Counted from the first letter of the stretch, positions 46,282 through 56,452 are shown. The stretch: 64,000 bases of DNA from Thiomonas sp. FB-Cd (GCF_000733775.1 NZ_JPOE01000002.1:186001-250000); one strand, 5' to 3'. Made by a program: numbers and translations. The notes: a model not told the origin generated them from the sequence alone.

Positions 46282-48195
46282 ATGGAACTACTCAACCGTA
46301 TCCAGGATCCGCACGACTTGCGCCGGCTCAAACCCGACCAATTGCCGCAACTGGCGCAGCAATTGCGGCAGTTTATTCTTGACACGGTCTCGCGTACTGG
46401 CGGGCATTTGTCATCAAATCTGGGCACTGTGGAGCTGACGGTAGCTCTGCACTACGTGTTCGATACGCCGCAGGACCGCTTGGTGTGGGACGTAGGACAT
46501 CAGACCTATGCGCACAAAATTCTGACGGGTCGGCGCGAGCAGATGGGAACATTGCGGCAGTATGGCGGCATTTCCGGGTTTCCGCGCCGCGAAGAGTCTC
46601 CCTATGACACGTTTGGCACAGCGCACTCATCCACGTCGATCTCGGCAGCGCTTGGCATGGCGCTGGCTGCGCATAGCAAAGGCGAGCGACGCAAGGTGGT
46701 GGCCGTGATCGGCGACGGCGCGTTGACGGGTGGCATGGCATTCGAGGCGTTGAACAATGCCGGCGTGCACCCAGAGGCGGACCTGCTGGTGGTGCTCAAT
46801 GACAATGACATGTCGATCTCGGCTCCGGTAGGAGCGCTTAATCGCTATCTGGCGCGCCTGCTGTCGGGCCGCTTTTACGCAAGCGCGCGAGATGCGGCCA
46901 AACAAGTTCTGAAAGTTGCGCCTCCGCCCCTGTTCGAGCTGGCACGACGACTGGAAGAGCATGCCAAGGGCCTGGTGGTGCCCGGCACACTGTTCGAGGA
47001 GTTCGGCTTCGACTATATCGGCCCAATCGATGGCCACGACTTGAGCGCACTTGTGCCCACGCTGCAAAACCTGCGCGAGCGTAGCGGACCGCGGTTGCTC
47101 CACGTTGTGACCAAGAAAGGCTACGGCTACAAGTTGGCCGAGGCTGACCCCATCACGTACCACGGCCCAGGCCGATTCAACCCGGTTGAGGGGATCAAGC
47201 CGCCCGCTGTGGCACCCAAGCCGACTTACGCGCAGGTTTTCGGGCAATGGCTTTGCGACATCGCGGTCAAGGATGATCGCTTGGTCGCCATCACTCCGGC
47301 GATGTGCGAGGGGTCCGGCCTCGTTGAGTTCTCCCAGAAGTACCCCGGCCGCTATCACGACGTGGGCATTGCCGAGCAGCATGCTGTCACCTTCGCAGCG
47401 GGTCTGGCGTGCGAGGGACTCAAACCGGTCGTTGCTATTTACTCCACCTTCCTTCAGAGAGCCTACGACCAGGTTATCCATGATGTCGCCATACAAAACT
47501 TGCCCGTCCTTTTCGCAATCGACCGCGCCGGGGTGGTGGGGGCTGATGGCGCAACGCACACTGGCGCATTTGACATACCGGCACTGCGCTGCCTGCCTAA
47601 TGTCACACTGATGGCGCCAGCTGACGAAGCGGAATGCCGGCAGATGCTTTGTACCGGGTACAGCCTGAACGGACCTTCGGCTGTGCGTTATCCGCGTGGT
47701 GCCGGGGTGGGGGCGCAGGTTAACCGCGCCGATATGGGCGTGCTGACTGTTGGCCGCGCGCAGTTGCGGCGAGCATCACAGGCGCCGAGCGGCCGGCGCA
47801 TTGCCATACTCGCTTTTGGACCAGTTCTGTATACGGCCTTGAGAGTTGCCGAGTCACTGGATGCTTCAGTGGTGAACATGCGATTCATCAAACCACTGGA
47901 TGTCGAGTTGTTACACCACATGGCGCAGACCCATGACGCCCTCGTGACGGTGGAGGAGGGCGCTGTACTTGGGGGCGCAGGTTCAGCTTGTATTGGGGCA
48001 TTGCAGGCGCGGGATTCGCACACGCCCGTACTAAGCCTGGGTTTGCCGGACGCCTGGCTCGAGCATGGTGACCCTGTCCAAATTACGGCCGCAATCGGCC
48101 TCGACGCGGCGGGTCTCCTGCACAGCATCCACGCCCGATTCCCTGACATCGTGGGCGACCTACCTGGACCACTTCAACGCGCGGCCAATGCTTAA
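46282..48195 (+). CDS. dxs: 1-deoxy-D-xylulose-5-phosphate synthase
   Basis: First enzyme of the methylerythritol phosphate pathway; thiamine-diphosphate dependent. 637 residues. GHLSSNLG with His42 opens the catalytic core, [18 protein letters not shown] (144-161) is the ThDP-binding motif, and Glu365 in [15 protein letters not shown] activates the cofactor. A transketolase C-domain follows. It pairs with ispA 2 bp upstream, coupling precursor supply to prenyl chain synthesis. Confidence 0.98.
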   Translation: MELLNRIQDPHDLRRLKPDQLPQLAQQLRQFILDTVSRTGGHLSSNLGTVELTVALHYVFDTPQDRLVWDVGHQTYAHKILTGRREQMGTLRQYGGISGFPRREESPYDTFGTAHSSTSISAALGMALAAHSKGERRKVVAVIGDGALTGGMAFEALNNAGVHPEADLLVVLNDNDMSISAPVGALNRYLARLLSGRFYASARDAAKQVLKVAPPPLFELARRLEEHAKGLVVPGTLFEEFGFDYIGPIDGHDLSALVPTLQNLRERSGPRLLHVVTKKGYGYKLAEADPITYHGPGRFNPVEGIKPPAVAPKPTYAQVFGQWLCDIAVKDDRLVAITPAMCEGSGLVEFSQKYPGRYHDVGIAEQHAVTFAAGLACEGLKPVVAIYSTFLQRAYDQVIHDVAIQNLPVLFAIDRAGVVGADGATHTGAFDIPALRCLPNVTLMAPADEAECRQMLCTGYSLNGPSAVRYPRGAGVGAQVNRADMGVLTVGRAQLRRASQAPSGRRIAILAFGPVLYTALRVAESLDASVVNMRFIKPLDVELLHHMAQTHDALVTVEEGAVLGGAGSACIGALQARDSHTPVLSLGLPDAWLEHGDPVQITAAIGLDAAGLLHSIHARFPDIVGDLPGPLQRAANA

Positions 48196-48252
48196 GGCTC
48201 GTGTGAACGTGGCTTACTCGCCGGCAAGCGAAGGAATAGGGTTGGCCACGAT

Positions 48253-48279
48253 AATTGGTCAAAACTCAGTCAACCAATT
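48253..48279. promoter_or_regulatory. Inverted repeat before folE2 (operator or hairpin candidate)
   Basis: AATTGGT (48253-48259) and ACCAATT (48273-48279) are perfect inverted copies, 13 bp apart, 38 bp before the folE2 start. It does not match the usual Zur box. It could be an operator or the upper part of a leader hairpin. Confidence 0.35.
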
Positions 48280-48317
48280 CGTCGTCCATGCCTGAGCGGA
48301 CGAGACCTGTCCCGACC

Positions 48318-49103
48318 ATGAACAAACCTCTCGAACTTATCCCCGATATTCAGAGCGGCACAGATGACCGTCGTATCGCCATCCAGCGTGTAGGGGTCAA
48401 AAGCCTGCGCTATCCACTGGTCGTGCGTATGGTTGACGGAAGCGCGCAGGCAACGGTAGCCATGGTCGATGCCGATGTGGCCTTGCCGGCTAATAAGAAA
48501 GGCACACACATGTCGCGCTTCGTCGAAGTGCTCGAGGGGTTGGTCGAACCGCTGGACCATGCCGGGTTGGTTGCTTTGGCGCAGACGATGCGCCAACGTT
48601 TGCAGGCAGACGCAGGGCAGATTGCATTTCGTTTTCCCCTGTTCATACGCAAAACCGCTCCCGTGAGCAAGGTACAAAGCTTGATGGATTACGAGGCGGT
48701 CTGGATCGCACGCGTCGATGGCCCAAAGACACAAATCACCGCAAGCGTGCAGGTTCCGGTGAAGGCGCTGTGCCCCTGTTCGAAGGAAATCTCGGATTAC
48801 GGTGCGCACAACCAGCGGTCACACATCACCATCGCGGTTGACCTTCTGGAGCCACTGGCTTTTGAGCGGCTGATTCGCATCGCAGAGGAAGAAGCGTCGT
48901 GCGAAATCTGGGGCCTTCTCAAGCGGCCCGACGAAAAATACGTTACCGAGCGTGCCTACGAAAACCCCAAGTTCGTCGAGGATTTGGTGCGCGACGTCGC
49001 AGCACGCGTGCAAAAGGATCTGCGCATCGAGCATTTTGTGGTCGAAGCGGAGAACTTCGAGTCGATCCACAACCACTCGGCTTACGCTCGAATCGAGGGG
49101 TGA
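48318..49103 (+). CDS. folE2: GTP cyclohydrolase FolE2 (type IB)
   Basis: Makes dihydroneopterin triphosphate from GTP, the first step of folate synthesis. 261 residues from ATG 48318 ([14 protein letters not shown]). The [15 protein letters not shown] block and [22 protein letters not shown] with its metal-ligand Cys are characteristic of FolE2, which works with metals other than zinc. The frame begins further up at 48255 but the inverted repeat lies there. It follows dxs by 122 bp and may have its own promoter. Confidence 0.95.
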   Translation: MNKPLELIPDIQSGTDDRRIAIQRVGVKSLRYPLVVRMVDGSAQATVAMVDADVALPANKKGTHMSRFVEVLEGLVEPLDHAGLVALAQTMRQRLQADAGQIAFRFPLFIRKTAPVSKVQSLMDYEAVWIARVDGPKTQITASVQVPVKALCPCSKEISDYGAHNQRSHITIAVDLLEPLAFERLIRIAEEEASCEIWGLLKRPDEKYVTERAYENPKFVEDLVRDVAARVQKDLRIEHFVVEAENFESIHNHSAYARIEG

Positions 49104-49134
49104 TGCGCGTAGGGCAGCTCTGCGCTGAGGTTGA

Positions 49135-49584
49135 TTAGGCCTGTCCGAGAAGAGCTTTGGCGCGTGCCGATGCCTGTGCCATATCGGCCCGTCCAGCCAG
49201 GCGAGACTTGAGGATGCCCATCACCTTGCCCAATTCCTGTGGGCCTTTCGCGCCAGTGTCTTTGATCGCGGCGCGAATTTCCCCATCGAGCGCATCTTCG
49301 CTCAAACGCTCAGGCAAATAGGGCTCCAGCACCGCGATTTCAGCACCTTCCTTCGCGGCGAGATCGGACCGGTTGCCAGCTTCAAATTGCGTGATCGCGT
49401 CTCGCCGTTGTTTGATCATCTTGTCGATGATGGAAACGATGGCGGGATCGTCCAACTCCACGCGCTCGTCGACTTCCCTTTGCTTCATCGCGGCCAGCAG
49501 CATGCGTATCGTGCCCAGACGCTCAGCATCCTTGGCCCGCATTGCCGCCTTCATGTCGTCTTGAATGCGTGTCTTGAGGTTCAT
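49135..49584 (-). CDS. yqeY: GatB/YqeY-domain protein
   Basis: 149 residues starting MNLKTRIQDDMKAAMRAKD, with IRMLLAAMKQREVDE, EAGNRSDLAAKEGAEIAVLEPYLP split over two segments, and GKVMGILKSRLAGRADM: the YqeY family, related to the tail domain of GatB amidotransferase. Gene order rpsU-yqeY matches the macromolecular-synthesis operon of betaproteobacteria, but dnaG and rpoD do not follow here. A terminator-like hairpin lies in front of it. Confidence 0.92.
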   Translation of the reverse strand: MNLKTRIQDDMKAAMRAKDAERLGTIRMLLAAMKQREVDERVELDDPAIVSIIDKMIKQRRDAITQFEAGNRSDLAAKEGAEIAVLEPYLPERLSEDALDGEIRAAIKDTGAKGPQELGKVMGILKSRLAGRADMAQASARAKALLGQA

Positions 49585-49590
49585 GATGAG

Positions 49591-49622
49591 AAAAAGCCCG
49601 CAGACATGCATGATTTGCGGGC
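49591..49622 (-). terminator. Terminator/attenuator between rpsU and yqeY
   Basis: Read on the minus strand: GCCCGC (49622-49617), a 15-base loop, GCGGGC (49601-49596), then TTTTTC. Its T run ends only a few bases before the yqeY start, so it probably limits read-through from rpsU rather than ending the operon. A comparable terminator after rpsU is well known from the E. coli rpsU-dnaG-rpoD operon. Confidence 0.75.
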
Positions 49623-49726
49623 AAGATGGACAAACGATGTTTGCATGGCGTCACTCACGATGGCGAGCAAAAGATAAAGCCCCTCGTGATCTCACGCAGA
49701 GCCGGTTGTGCCCGGCCCGAGAAGAA

Positions 49727-49939
49727 TCAGTACAGGCGCTTGGGGAGCATGTGGCTGCGAATGCGCTTGTAATGGCGCTTGACCGCAGCGGCTTTCTTGC
49801 GCTTGCGCTCGGCGGTGGGCTTTTCATAAAACTGGCGTGCGCGCAGATCCGTCAACAGGCCGAGTTTTTCAATCGTGCGCTTGAAGCGGCGCAGGGCAAC
49901 ATCGAAGGGTTCGTTTTCTTTGATGCGAATCGTGGTCAT
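49727..49939 (-). CDS. rpsU: 30S ribosomal protein S21
   Basis: 70 residues, highly basic: [20 protein letters not shown], then [20 protein letters not shown] and a terminal [10 protein letters not shown]. Start and length are those of betaproteobacterial S21. S21 helps ribosomes engage mRNA in initiation. Divergent from tsaD across 163 bp. Followed on the same strand by yqeY after the attenuator. Confidence 0.97.
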   Translation of the reverse strand: MTTIRIKENEPFDVALRRFKRTIEKLGLLTDLRARQFYEKPTAERKRKKAAAVKRHYKRIRSHMLPKRLY

Positions 49940-50102
49940 TGCAAACAGCTACCTTTCAGCGAAGTCTGGGCGCGGACTACTGAACTACAAGTCTCGGCGT
50001 AATCAGGAGAGGGTGAAAAAACCGGTAAAGTATACCAATATCCATCCAGTAGACGTTGAACTAATTCCGGCGACCACGTCAATGCTGGTACGACTCATAC
50101 CA

Positions 50103-51206
50103 ATGTCTCCAGAGCACAACAACAAATTGGCTTCGTCCCACGCACCTCTTTGCATCTTAGGGCTCGAAACTTCATGTGATGAAACCGGCGTTGCGGTCTA
50201 CCACAGCGAGCGCGGTCTGCTCGCACATGCTTTGCATTCGCAAGTGGCCATGCACCGGCTCTATGGTGGTGTCGTACCAGAGCTGGCATCGCGCGACCAT
50301 ATCGCGCGCACGCTGCCGTTGATTGAGCACACACTCACAGAGGCGGATTGCACGCTGGCAGACCTTGATGCCATTGCCTACACGCGTGGTCCCGGGTTGG
50401 CAGGGGCACTGCTGGTGGGGGCGGGGCTCGCCACCGCCTTGGCGATGGCGGCGGACAAGCCCCTCATTGGCATCCACCATCTCGAAGGTCATCTGTTGTC
50501 GCCCTTGCTGTCGGATTCCGGGTTGACCTTTCCTTTCGTGGCCTTGCTGGTGTCGGGTGGCCATACCATGTTGCTGGACGTGATTGCGCTTGGCGATTAC
50601 CGGCTCTTGGGGGAAACGGTGGACGACGCTGCGGGCGAGGCGTTCGACAAATCAGCCATGCTTCTCGGTCTGGGCTATCCGGGTGGGCCAGAGCTGGCCC
50701 GTATGGCATCTTTCGGAAATCCGCAAGCTTTCGCGTTACCCAGGCCCAAGTTGCATAGTGGCGACCTGGACTTTTCCTTCGCGGGGCTAAAAACCGCGGT
50801 GCTGACCAAAGTCAGGCAATTGGGTACCAATAGTTGTGAACAGAGCCGCGCAGACCTCGCGGCCGCCACCCAGGAGGCAATCACCGACGTCCTGGTGAGC
50901 AAGGCGATGGAGGCGACGCGGCTCACGAACCGGTCGACTTTGGTGGTGGCAGGGGGCGTCGGGGCAAATCGTCGTTTGCGGGAAAAGCTCGATCAGGCTT
51001 GCATGAAGGCCGGGAAGCATGTGTACTACCCTGATCTGCAGTGGTGCACTGACAATGGACCGATGATCGCATACGCTGCTTGCCGTAGGTTGCAAGCTGG
51101 ATTGGCGAGCGCGAGCCGGGATTACGCCTTTGATGTTCGCCCGCGCTGGGACCTGGCAGAGTTGGTTTCCACCGCCAGCTTTGAGCATCGTGCAACCGCA
51201 AACTGA
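50103..51206 (+). CDS. tsaD: tRNA N6-adenosine threonylcarbamoyltransferase (TsaD)
   Basis: Transfers the threonylcarbamoyl group to A37 of ANN-decoding tRNAs as part of TsaBDE. 367 residues from ATG 50103 ([13 protein letters not shown]). The opening [27 protein letters not shown], the metal-binding His126 and His130 in HHLEGH, and VSGGHTMLL are family landmarks. ATG 50082 is an alternative start. Divergent from rpsU, a common arrangement. Confidence 0.97.
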   Translation: MSPEHNNKLASSHAPLCILGLETSCDETGVAVYHSERGLLAHALHSQVAMHRLYGGVVPELASRDHIARTLPLIEHTLTEADCTLADLDAIAYTRGPGLAGALLVGAGLATALAMAADKPLIGIHHLEGHLLSPLLSDSGLTFPFVALLVSGGHTMLLDVIALGDYRLLGETVDDAAGEAFDKSAMLLGLGYPGGPELARMASFGNPQAFALPRPKLHSGDLDFSFAGLKTAVLTKVRQLGTNSCEQSRADLAAATQEAITDVLVSKAMEATRLTNRSTLVVAGGVGANRRLREKLDQACMKAGKHVYYPDLQWCTDNGPMIAYAACRRLQAGLASASRDYAFDVRPRWDLAELVSTASFEHRATAN

Positions 51207-51231
51207 GTGGGGGCGCTCGTCTGGGCGATGG

Positions 51232-51999
51232 TCAGACTTCCCACACGCCCAAGGGCTTAAAATCGTAATCTTCGCCACTGCTGGCGTGGCCACGCGCGTT
51301 GCAGATCACGCGGGTGCTGCCTGTCTGGTAGTCATGTCGGCAATGCAAGTGGCCGTGAATCCATAGGTGGCAACGTTCAATAAGGTCATCGTAGGCGTTG
51401 CAGAAGCTGGCTGTGGCGCCGTTCACCGGATACCGAGAATCCGTGCTGCGCAGGCTTGGCGCAAAATGGGTGACGACGACGGTCCTGTCATACACGCCAG
51501 CCACGCTGGGTGGTGCTTGCAGCGCATTCGTTAGCCATTCTTTATTGCGCAGGCCTTCTTGGCGCAGGGCTTCAGCGTCCATTGGCAGCCCGTATCGCGA
51601 GGAGCGCTGGACTTCCTCGATGAAATACCGAGCGGCGCGCATGCAACGCTGACGTTCTGCAGCGCCAAAAAGGTCGAAGTCGTTCCACAGCGTAGTGCCG
51701 ACGAAACGCACCAGCTGCTCACCGAAGCGCATGACCACGGTTTCGCGCTCGAGCATCGTGATGCCGAGCCGTTCGCAGCGCGTGCGCAGAGCTTTCAGCG
51801 TGGAGTCGAAATCCTTGTTGTCGAACTCATGATTGCCGGCGACGAACAGGACGGGCACAGGCCAGTTGGCGAACAACTCCAAGCCGTCGTGATGGGCGTC
51901 AATGTCTCCAGCCAGGATCAGCGCGTCCGCAGTGGGCGCCGGCGTAGGCGCGAAGGTTTGCGTTTCAAGGTGGAGGTCAGAGAGAAGTTGAAGGCGCAT
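51232..51999 (-). CDS. Calcineurin-like metallophosphoesterase
   Basis: 255 residues from ATG 51999 (MRLQLLSDLHLE). Metal-binding motifs are all present: SDLHLE (7-12), AGDID (31-35), GNHEFD (54-59), VVTHFAPS near 175, and HGHLH near 218. These define a class III phosphoesterase; substrate unknown. The frame extends to 52509, but that part overlaps the TnpB element and is not protein-like. Convergent with tsaD. Confidence 0.88.
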   Translation of the reverse strand: MRLQLLSDLHLETQTFAPTPAPTADALILAGDIDAHHDGLELFANWPVPVLFVAGNHEFDNKDFDSTLKALRTRCERLGITMLERETVVMRFGEQLVRFVGTTLWNDFDLFGAAERQRCMRAARYFIEEVQRSSRYGLPMDAEALRQEGLRNKEWLTNALQAPPSVAGVYDRTVVVTHFAPSLRSTDSRYPVNGATASFCNAYDDLIERCHLWIHGHLHCRHDYQTGSTRVICNARGHASSGEDYDFKPLGVWEV

Positions 52000-52363
52000 G
52001 TCCGGAGCGCGGATCGGCGTGGTTGGATTGGGCAGGCTTTCGATCGCCGCCAATGTACCCGCAAATGGCCGGCAATGGCAGGGGATGCGGCGGGGCCTCG
52101 CTCGAAATGAGGCGATGGTGTGAAGTTGTTCACATGACGCCAGGAAAATGTGTCTTCTTCCCGCTTTGTCTTTGTCCTTTGTGTAAATCACGGCGCTTGC
52201 AGCGTGCGCGCTATCCTTCCTCGGCCTGAACAAATGCCCGCGCGTTCCCCTTCCTCGCCCGGCCCGACGCACAGCGTCGCTCAGGCGAAGCCGACCGGGC
52301 AGGAGGGGGTCAAGCGGGCGGGTTTCGCTTGTTGTTCGGTCTTTGGCTGGATAAAATACCAGT

Positions 52364-53647
52364 ATGCAACGGCGCAAAGTCACGCTCAAGCTGTATCCCA
52401 ATGCCGCGCAAGCTGCGCGGCTGGAGGCGTGGACGCGGCTGCACTGCGAGTTGTACAACGCGGCACTGGAAGAGCGCATCGACGCCTGGCACAAGGCCAG
52501 GAAGTCCATCTCTTACTACGAGCAGCAAAACGCGCTGCCACAGATCAAGGCGGATCGGCCTGAGTTCGTGGAGCTCGGCAGTCATGCCTTGCAGCAGACG
52601 CTGCGGCGGCTGGATCTCGCCTTCCAGTCGTTCTTTCGCCGGGTCAAAGCTGGTCAAACGCCCGGATTCCCTCGGTTCAAATCCGCGAAGCGGTTCGCGG
52701 GCTTTGCCTATCCCGACCCGGCTGGCTGGAAGCTCATGCAGCACGGCGGCCGTGGTGCCACGCTTCGGTTGGGAAGCGGCGATGCGGCCCTGTCTATCCG
52801 GGCGCGCGGGCGTCACCGCTTTGGGGTTGAGGCCAAACCCAACGACATCACCCTCACGCGCAAAGGTGGTGGGTGGTTCGTGTCGGTGACGCTGCGCGTG
52901 CCCGAGTCGGCCTGTGCGCGGCAGCGCGCGGATGATCAGCGCCGTGGCGTGGACTTCGGTGTCACCCACTGGGCGACATTCGACGATGGACGGACCATCG
53001 ATAACCCGCGCTGGGTGCGCGAGGAACTGCCGCACCTTGCCGCGCTGCAGCGGCAGCGCGCCAGGAAGAAGAAGGGATCGCTGCGCTTCAAACGGCTCGG
53101 GCGTCGCATCGCACAACTGCACGACCGGATTTCCAATCTGCGCCGGGACTTCGTGCAGAAGGAAACAACCAGGATGGTGCGGCAATGCGCCGTCCTGGCG
53201 ACCGAGCAATTGGCCCCGAAGACCATGAGCCGCAGCGCGAAGGGCACGGCGGATGCACCGGGCCGTCGCGTGCAGCAGAAGGCCGGACTCAACCGGGAAA
53301 TTCTCTCGGCCGCGTTCGGCATGGCGCATCCGATGCTCGCGTACAAAGCGGAAGAAGCTGGTACGCGACTGCATCTGAGCAATACGCGCCAGATCAAACC
53401 GTCGCAGCGGTGCTCCGCCTGTTGGGAGATCGTGCCCAAGACGCTGAGCCAACGCATGCATGTGTGCCCGTGCGGGCACACGGCGCCGCGCGACCAGAAC
53501 AGCGCAATGGTGGTGCTCATCGACGCATTCAACACGCAGGACACGTCTGGGACGGGCGTGGCGGCGAGACCGAAACCTCTGCCACGGCAACGTGGCAAGT
53601 CCAAGTCTGTGACCCGCGAAACCCCCACTACAACGCTATGCGTTTAG
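52364..53647 (+). CDS. tnpB: TnpB, RNA-guided endonuclease family protein
   Basis: 427 residues. The RuvC active site looks complete: Asp197 in RRGVDFGVTHWATFDDG, Glu281 in VLATEQLAPKTM, Asp377 in APRDQNSAMVVL. The zinc ribbon is Cys350, Cys353 (RCSACWE) with Cys368 and Cys370 (VCPCGH); the second knuckle is C-x-C instead of the usual C-x2-C. N-terminal MQRRKVTLKL is an OrfB helix-turn-helix-type start. TnpB proteins cut DNA guided by an omega RNA made from the element right end, which overlaps the 3' end of this gene. Frame intact. Confidence 0.93.
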   Translation: MQRRKVTLKLYPNAAQAARLEAWTRLHCELYNAALEERIDAWHKARKSISYYEQQNALPQIKADRPEFVELGSHALQQTLRRLDLAFQSFFRRVKAGQTPGFPRFKSAKRFAGFAYPDPAGWKLMQHGGRGATLRLGSGDAALSIRARGRHRFGVEAKPNDITLTRKGGGWFVSVTLRVPESACARQRADDQRRGVDFGVTHWATFDDGRTIDNPRWVREELPHLAALQRQRARKKKGSLRFKRLGRRIAQLHDRISNLRRDFVQKETTRMVRQCAVLATEQLAPKTMSRSAKGTADAPGRRVQQKAGLNREILSAAFGMAHPMLAYKAEEAGTRLHLSNTRQIKPSQRCSACWEIVPKTLSQRMHVCPCGHTAPRDQNSAMVVLIDAFNTQDTSGTGVAARPKPLPRQRGKSKSVTRETPTTTLCV

Positions 53648-53662
53648 CGGCGGGAGAGTTCA
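53618..53662 (+). ncRNA. Omega-RNA-like 3' structure of the intact TnpB element
   Basis: Starts GAAACCCCCACTA and ends TAGCGGCGGGAGAGTTCA. It overlaps the last codons of tnpB, as omega RNAs usually do. AACGC-TAT-GCGTT forms an inner hairpin, CTA/TAG extends it and CCCCC faces GGCGGG. The potential guide begins at 53663 in the rpsO leader. Position and conservation support the call; transcription is not shown. Confidence 0.6.
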
Positions 53663-53754
53663 TGCGACTTCCCGTCATCAGGTAGACTTATGGTTTTCAC
53701 GGCGCGGAACGGTTTCTTCTGCGTTCGCTAGTCTTTTTACAGGAAACTTTGCAG

Positions 53755-54024
53755 ATGAGTCTCGACAAGAGCAACACGGCGCAAATCGTCGCCGACAACG
53801 CGCGTGCGCCCAAGGACACGGGATCCCCGGAGGTCCAGGTGGCACTGCTTACAGCCCGCATCAATGAATTGACCGGGCATTTCAAAACCCATGCGAAAGA
53901 CCACCACGGGCGCCGTGGGCTGCTCAGGATGGTGAGCCGTCGTCGCAAGCTCCTGGATTACCTCAAGTCCAAAGATGCGGAGCGTTACAAGGCGCTGATC
54001 GTCAAGCTGAGCCTGCGCAAGTAA
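53755..54024 (+). CDS. rpsO: 30S ribosomal protein S15
   Basis: 89 residues, the family length: [20 protein letters not shown] and then [35 protein letters not shown] in sections, with [14 protein letters not shown] 53755 is preceded by AGGAAAC at normal spacing. Binds 16S rRNA early in 30S assembly. Only about 90 bp separate it from the TnpB element, so its promoter lies in that gap or inside the element. pnp follows. Confidence 0.97.
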   Translation: MSLDKSNTAQIVADNARAPKDTGSPEVQVALLTARINELTGHFKTHAKDHHGRRGLLRMVSRRRKLLDYLKSKDAERYKALIVKLSLRK

Positions 54025-54040
54025 GGTGGTGGATGAGCCT

Positions 54041-54083
54041 GGGCGCCTGCGTTGAGTTTTCGACCCAGGCGCCCTGTTGTTGT
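54041..54083 (+). terminator. rpsO-pnp intergenic hairpin
   Basis: GGGCGCCTG (54041-54049) pairs with CAGGCGCCC (54066-54074); TGTTGTTGTT follows. It is 16 bases after the rpsO stop. The T run is broken, so termination is probably partial. A hairpin between rpsO and pnp also serves as an RNase processing site in E. coli. Confidence 0.6.
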
Positions 54084-54280
54084 TCGGGGCGCATGGCGTT
54101 CATGCGCCGTTTTGATGAGGGAGGTACTGCTGTGTCATTCCAGGACAGCTTTTCGCCAAATTGCACGGATGAAGAGTTGCGCTGGAATGGCATTGTGCTT
54201 CCCGCCTGGCCTAGCCCCTCAAAGGTTGGGTGCTGAATGGGGTGCGGGAATTGTCCCCTGCCTATGAAATGGAGTTCACG

Positions 54281-56413
54281 ATGTTCAACAAAATAACCAA
54301 GACTTTTCAGTGGGGTGCGCATACGGTCACCCTCGAGACCGGCGAAATTGCTCGGCAGGCGGGCGGTGCGGTATTGCTGAATATGGACGACACCGTGGTG
54401 CTCGCTACTGTGGTCGCGGCAAAGACGGCGAAGCCGGGGCAGGATTTTTTCCCGCTCACGGTCGATTACATCGAAAAGACCTACGCGGCAGGCAAGATCC
54501 CCGGTGGGTTTTTCAAGCGAGAGGGGCGACTGAGTGAAAGTGAGACGCTGACGTCGCGCTTGATCGATCGCCCGATCCGCCCGCTGTTCCCTGAGGGCTT
54601 TTACAACGAGGTGCAGGTGGTCATCCACGTCCTGTCACTCAACCCTGAGGTCGAGGCGGACATTCCGGCGATGATCGCGGCAAGCGCCGCACTGTCTGTT
54701 TCGGGTATTCCATTTGACGGCCCGATCGGTGCGGCTCGCGTGGGCTATATCAACGGTGCGTATGTGCTTAATCCAAGCAAGGCGCAAATGGCCGAGTCGC
54801 GGCTTGACCTCGTCGTTGCGGGCACCGAGGCAGCCGTGCTGATGGTGGAATCCGAGGCCGAGCAGCTTGCGGAAGATGTCATGCTTGAAGCGGTGATGTA
54901 CGGCCACCAGCAGATGCAGTTGGCGATTGACGCCATCCATGATCTCGTGCGTGAAGGTGGCAAGCCGGCATGGGACTGGAAGCCCGAGGCGCGCGACGAG
55001 GCACTGATCGCCCGGATTGACACAGTCGCGGGCGAGGGGCTGCGTTCCGCCTATAAGATCACGCAGAAGCAGGCGCGAACCGATGCGCTGCGCCAAGTTT
55101 ATGCTCAGGTGCACGAGGCCTTGGCTGCCGACGGGGCCGTGGTGGATGCCGCCAAGGTGGAGTCCATTCTTTTTGACATGGAGGCGCGCATTGTGCGCGG
55201 CCAGATCCTCAACGGCGATCCGCGCATCGACGGTCGTGATACACGCACCGTACGCCCGATCACGATTCGTACCGGGGTGTTGCCGCGTACACACGGCAGC
55301 GCGTTGTTCACCCGGGGCGAAACGCAGGCATTGGTCGTCGCGACCCTAGGTACCGATCAGGATTCCCAGATCATCGATGCCCTTGGGGGCGAATACCGTG
55401 ATCGTTTCCTCCTTCACTACAACATGCCTCCGTTTGCCACGGGCGAAACGGGCCGCATGGGCTCACCCAAGCGCCGCGAAATCGGGCACGGTCGTTTGGC
55501 AAAGCGCGCGCTGCTCGCCGTGCTGCCCAAGAAGGAGGATTTCGCCTACACGATGCGCCTGGTCTCGGAAATTACCGAGTCCAACGGCTCCTCGTCGATG
55601 GCGTCCGTCTGCGGTGGGTGCCTAAGCCTGCTTGATGCGGGCGTCCCGTTGAAGGCACACGTGGCTGGCATCGCAATGGGTCTCATCAAGGATGGCAACC
55701 GTTTTGCGGTCCTCACGGATATCCTCGGCGACGAAGACCATTTGGGAGATATGGACTTCAAGGTGGCCGGGTCGGCCATCGGAATCACCGCGCTGCAGAT
55801 GGACATCAAGATTCAGGGCATCACCCGCGAGATCATGCAGGTGGCACTGGCGCAGGCGCGCGAGGGCCGTATGCACATTTTGGGCTTGATGCAGCAAGCC
55901 GTGGGTGGTGCGCGCGCCGAGGTCTCGCCCTACGCGCCGCGCCTCTACACCATGAAGATCAATCCTGAACGCATCCGCGACGTAATTGGTAAGGGCGGCG
56001 CCGTGATTCGCGCGCTCACCGAAGAAACGGGCACGCAAATTGATATCGCCGAAGATGGCACCATTACCGTGGCCGCTACCGATGCGCAGCAGGCCAAGGA
56101 AGCCATGCGCCGGATTGGCGAACTTACGGCCGAGGTTGAAATCGGCCAGATTTATGAAGGCACTGTGGTCAAGCTGCTCGATTTCGGTGCGCTGGTTAAC
56201 GTGCTTCCCGGCAAGGATGGCCTGCTGCACATTTCGCAGATTGCCAATGAGCGCGTCAACAAAGTCTCCGATTATCTGCAGGAGGGGCAGAAGGTGCGCG
56301 TCAAGGTCATCGAGACGGATGACAAGGGCCGTTTTCGTTTGTCGATCAAGGCATTGTTGGGGGATGGCGAACCAGCTCCGCAGCCCGCGAGCGTCGAGCC
56401 TCAGCAATCCTGA
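54281..56413 (+). CDS. pnp: Polyribonucleotide nucleotidyltransferase (PNPase)
   Basis: Phosphorolytic 3'-5' exoribonuclease of the degradosome. 710 residues from ATG 54281, preceded by GGAG. Two RNase PH domains (first with [12 protein letters not shown] and [11 protein letters not shown], second with [17 protein letters not shown]), then a KH domain with GKGG at 570-573 and an S1 domain from about 619 ([16 protein letters not shown]). Length is typical. The longer frame from 54230 lacks support. Confidence 0.98.
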   Translation: MFNKITKTFQWGAHTVTLETGEIARQAGGAVLLNMDDTVVLATVVAAKTAKPGQDFFPLTVDYIEKTYAAGKIPGGFFKREGRLSESETLTSRLIDRPIRPLFPEGFYNEVQVVIHVLSLNPEVEADIPAMIAASAALSVSGIPFDGPIGAARVGYINGAYVLNPSKAQMAESRLDLVVAGTEAAVLMVESEAEQLAEDVMLEAVMYGHQQMQLAIDAIHDLVREGGKPAWDWKPEARDEALIARIDTVAGEGLRSAYKITQKQARTDALRQVYAQVHEALAADGAVVDAAKVESILFDMEARIVRGQILNGDPRIDGRDTRTVRPITIRTGVLPRTHGSALFTRGETQALVVATLGTDQDSQIIDALGGEYRDRFLLHYNMPPFATGETGRMGSPKRREIGHGRLAKRALLAVLPKKEDFAYTMRLVSEITESNGSSSMASVCGGCLSLLDAGVPLKAHVAGIAMGLIKDGNRFAVLTDILGDEDHLGDMDFKVAGSAIGITALQMDIKIQGITREIMQVALAQAREGRMHILGLMQQAVGGARAEVSPYAPRLYTMKINPERIRDVIGKGGAVIRALTEETGTQIDIAEDGTITVAATDAQQAKEAMRRIGELTAEVEIGQIYEGTVVKLLDFGALVNVLPGKDGLLHISQIANERVNKVSDYLQEGQKVRVKVIETDDKGRFRLSIKALLGDGEPAPQPASVEPQQS

Positions 56414-56452
56414 GATTCAGTAGCGTGTGGATAGCCACTTAGCGCGCTTGCC

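Larger units (their letters stand above)
52245..53662 (+). mobile_element. Intact TnpB-only element (IS1341/IS605 type)
   Basis: About 1.4 kb. The left limit is estimated from where similarity to the copy at 39150 begins (TTCCCCT); the right limit follows GGGAGAGTTCA. The left end holds nested palindromes: GCCCGG...CCGGGC around GACGCACAGCGTC, then CAAGCG...CGCTTG. A promoter-like TTGTTG (52329), 17 bp, TAAAAT (52352) stands right before the gene. No Y1 transposase (TnpA) accompanies it, so it can move only with help in trans. No target duplication is expected for this type. Its right end lies 93 bp before rpsO. Confidence 0.85.

Noticed and set aside
51232..52509. A 425-residue metallophosphoesterase
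   Set aside because: The extra 170 codons run back through the TnpB element end; the enzyme signature starts at MRLQLLSDLHLE (51999).
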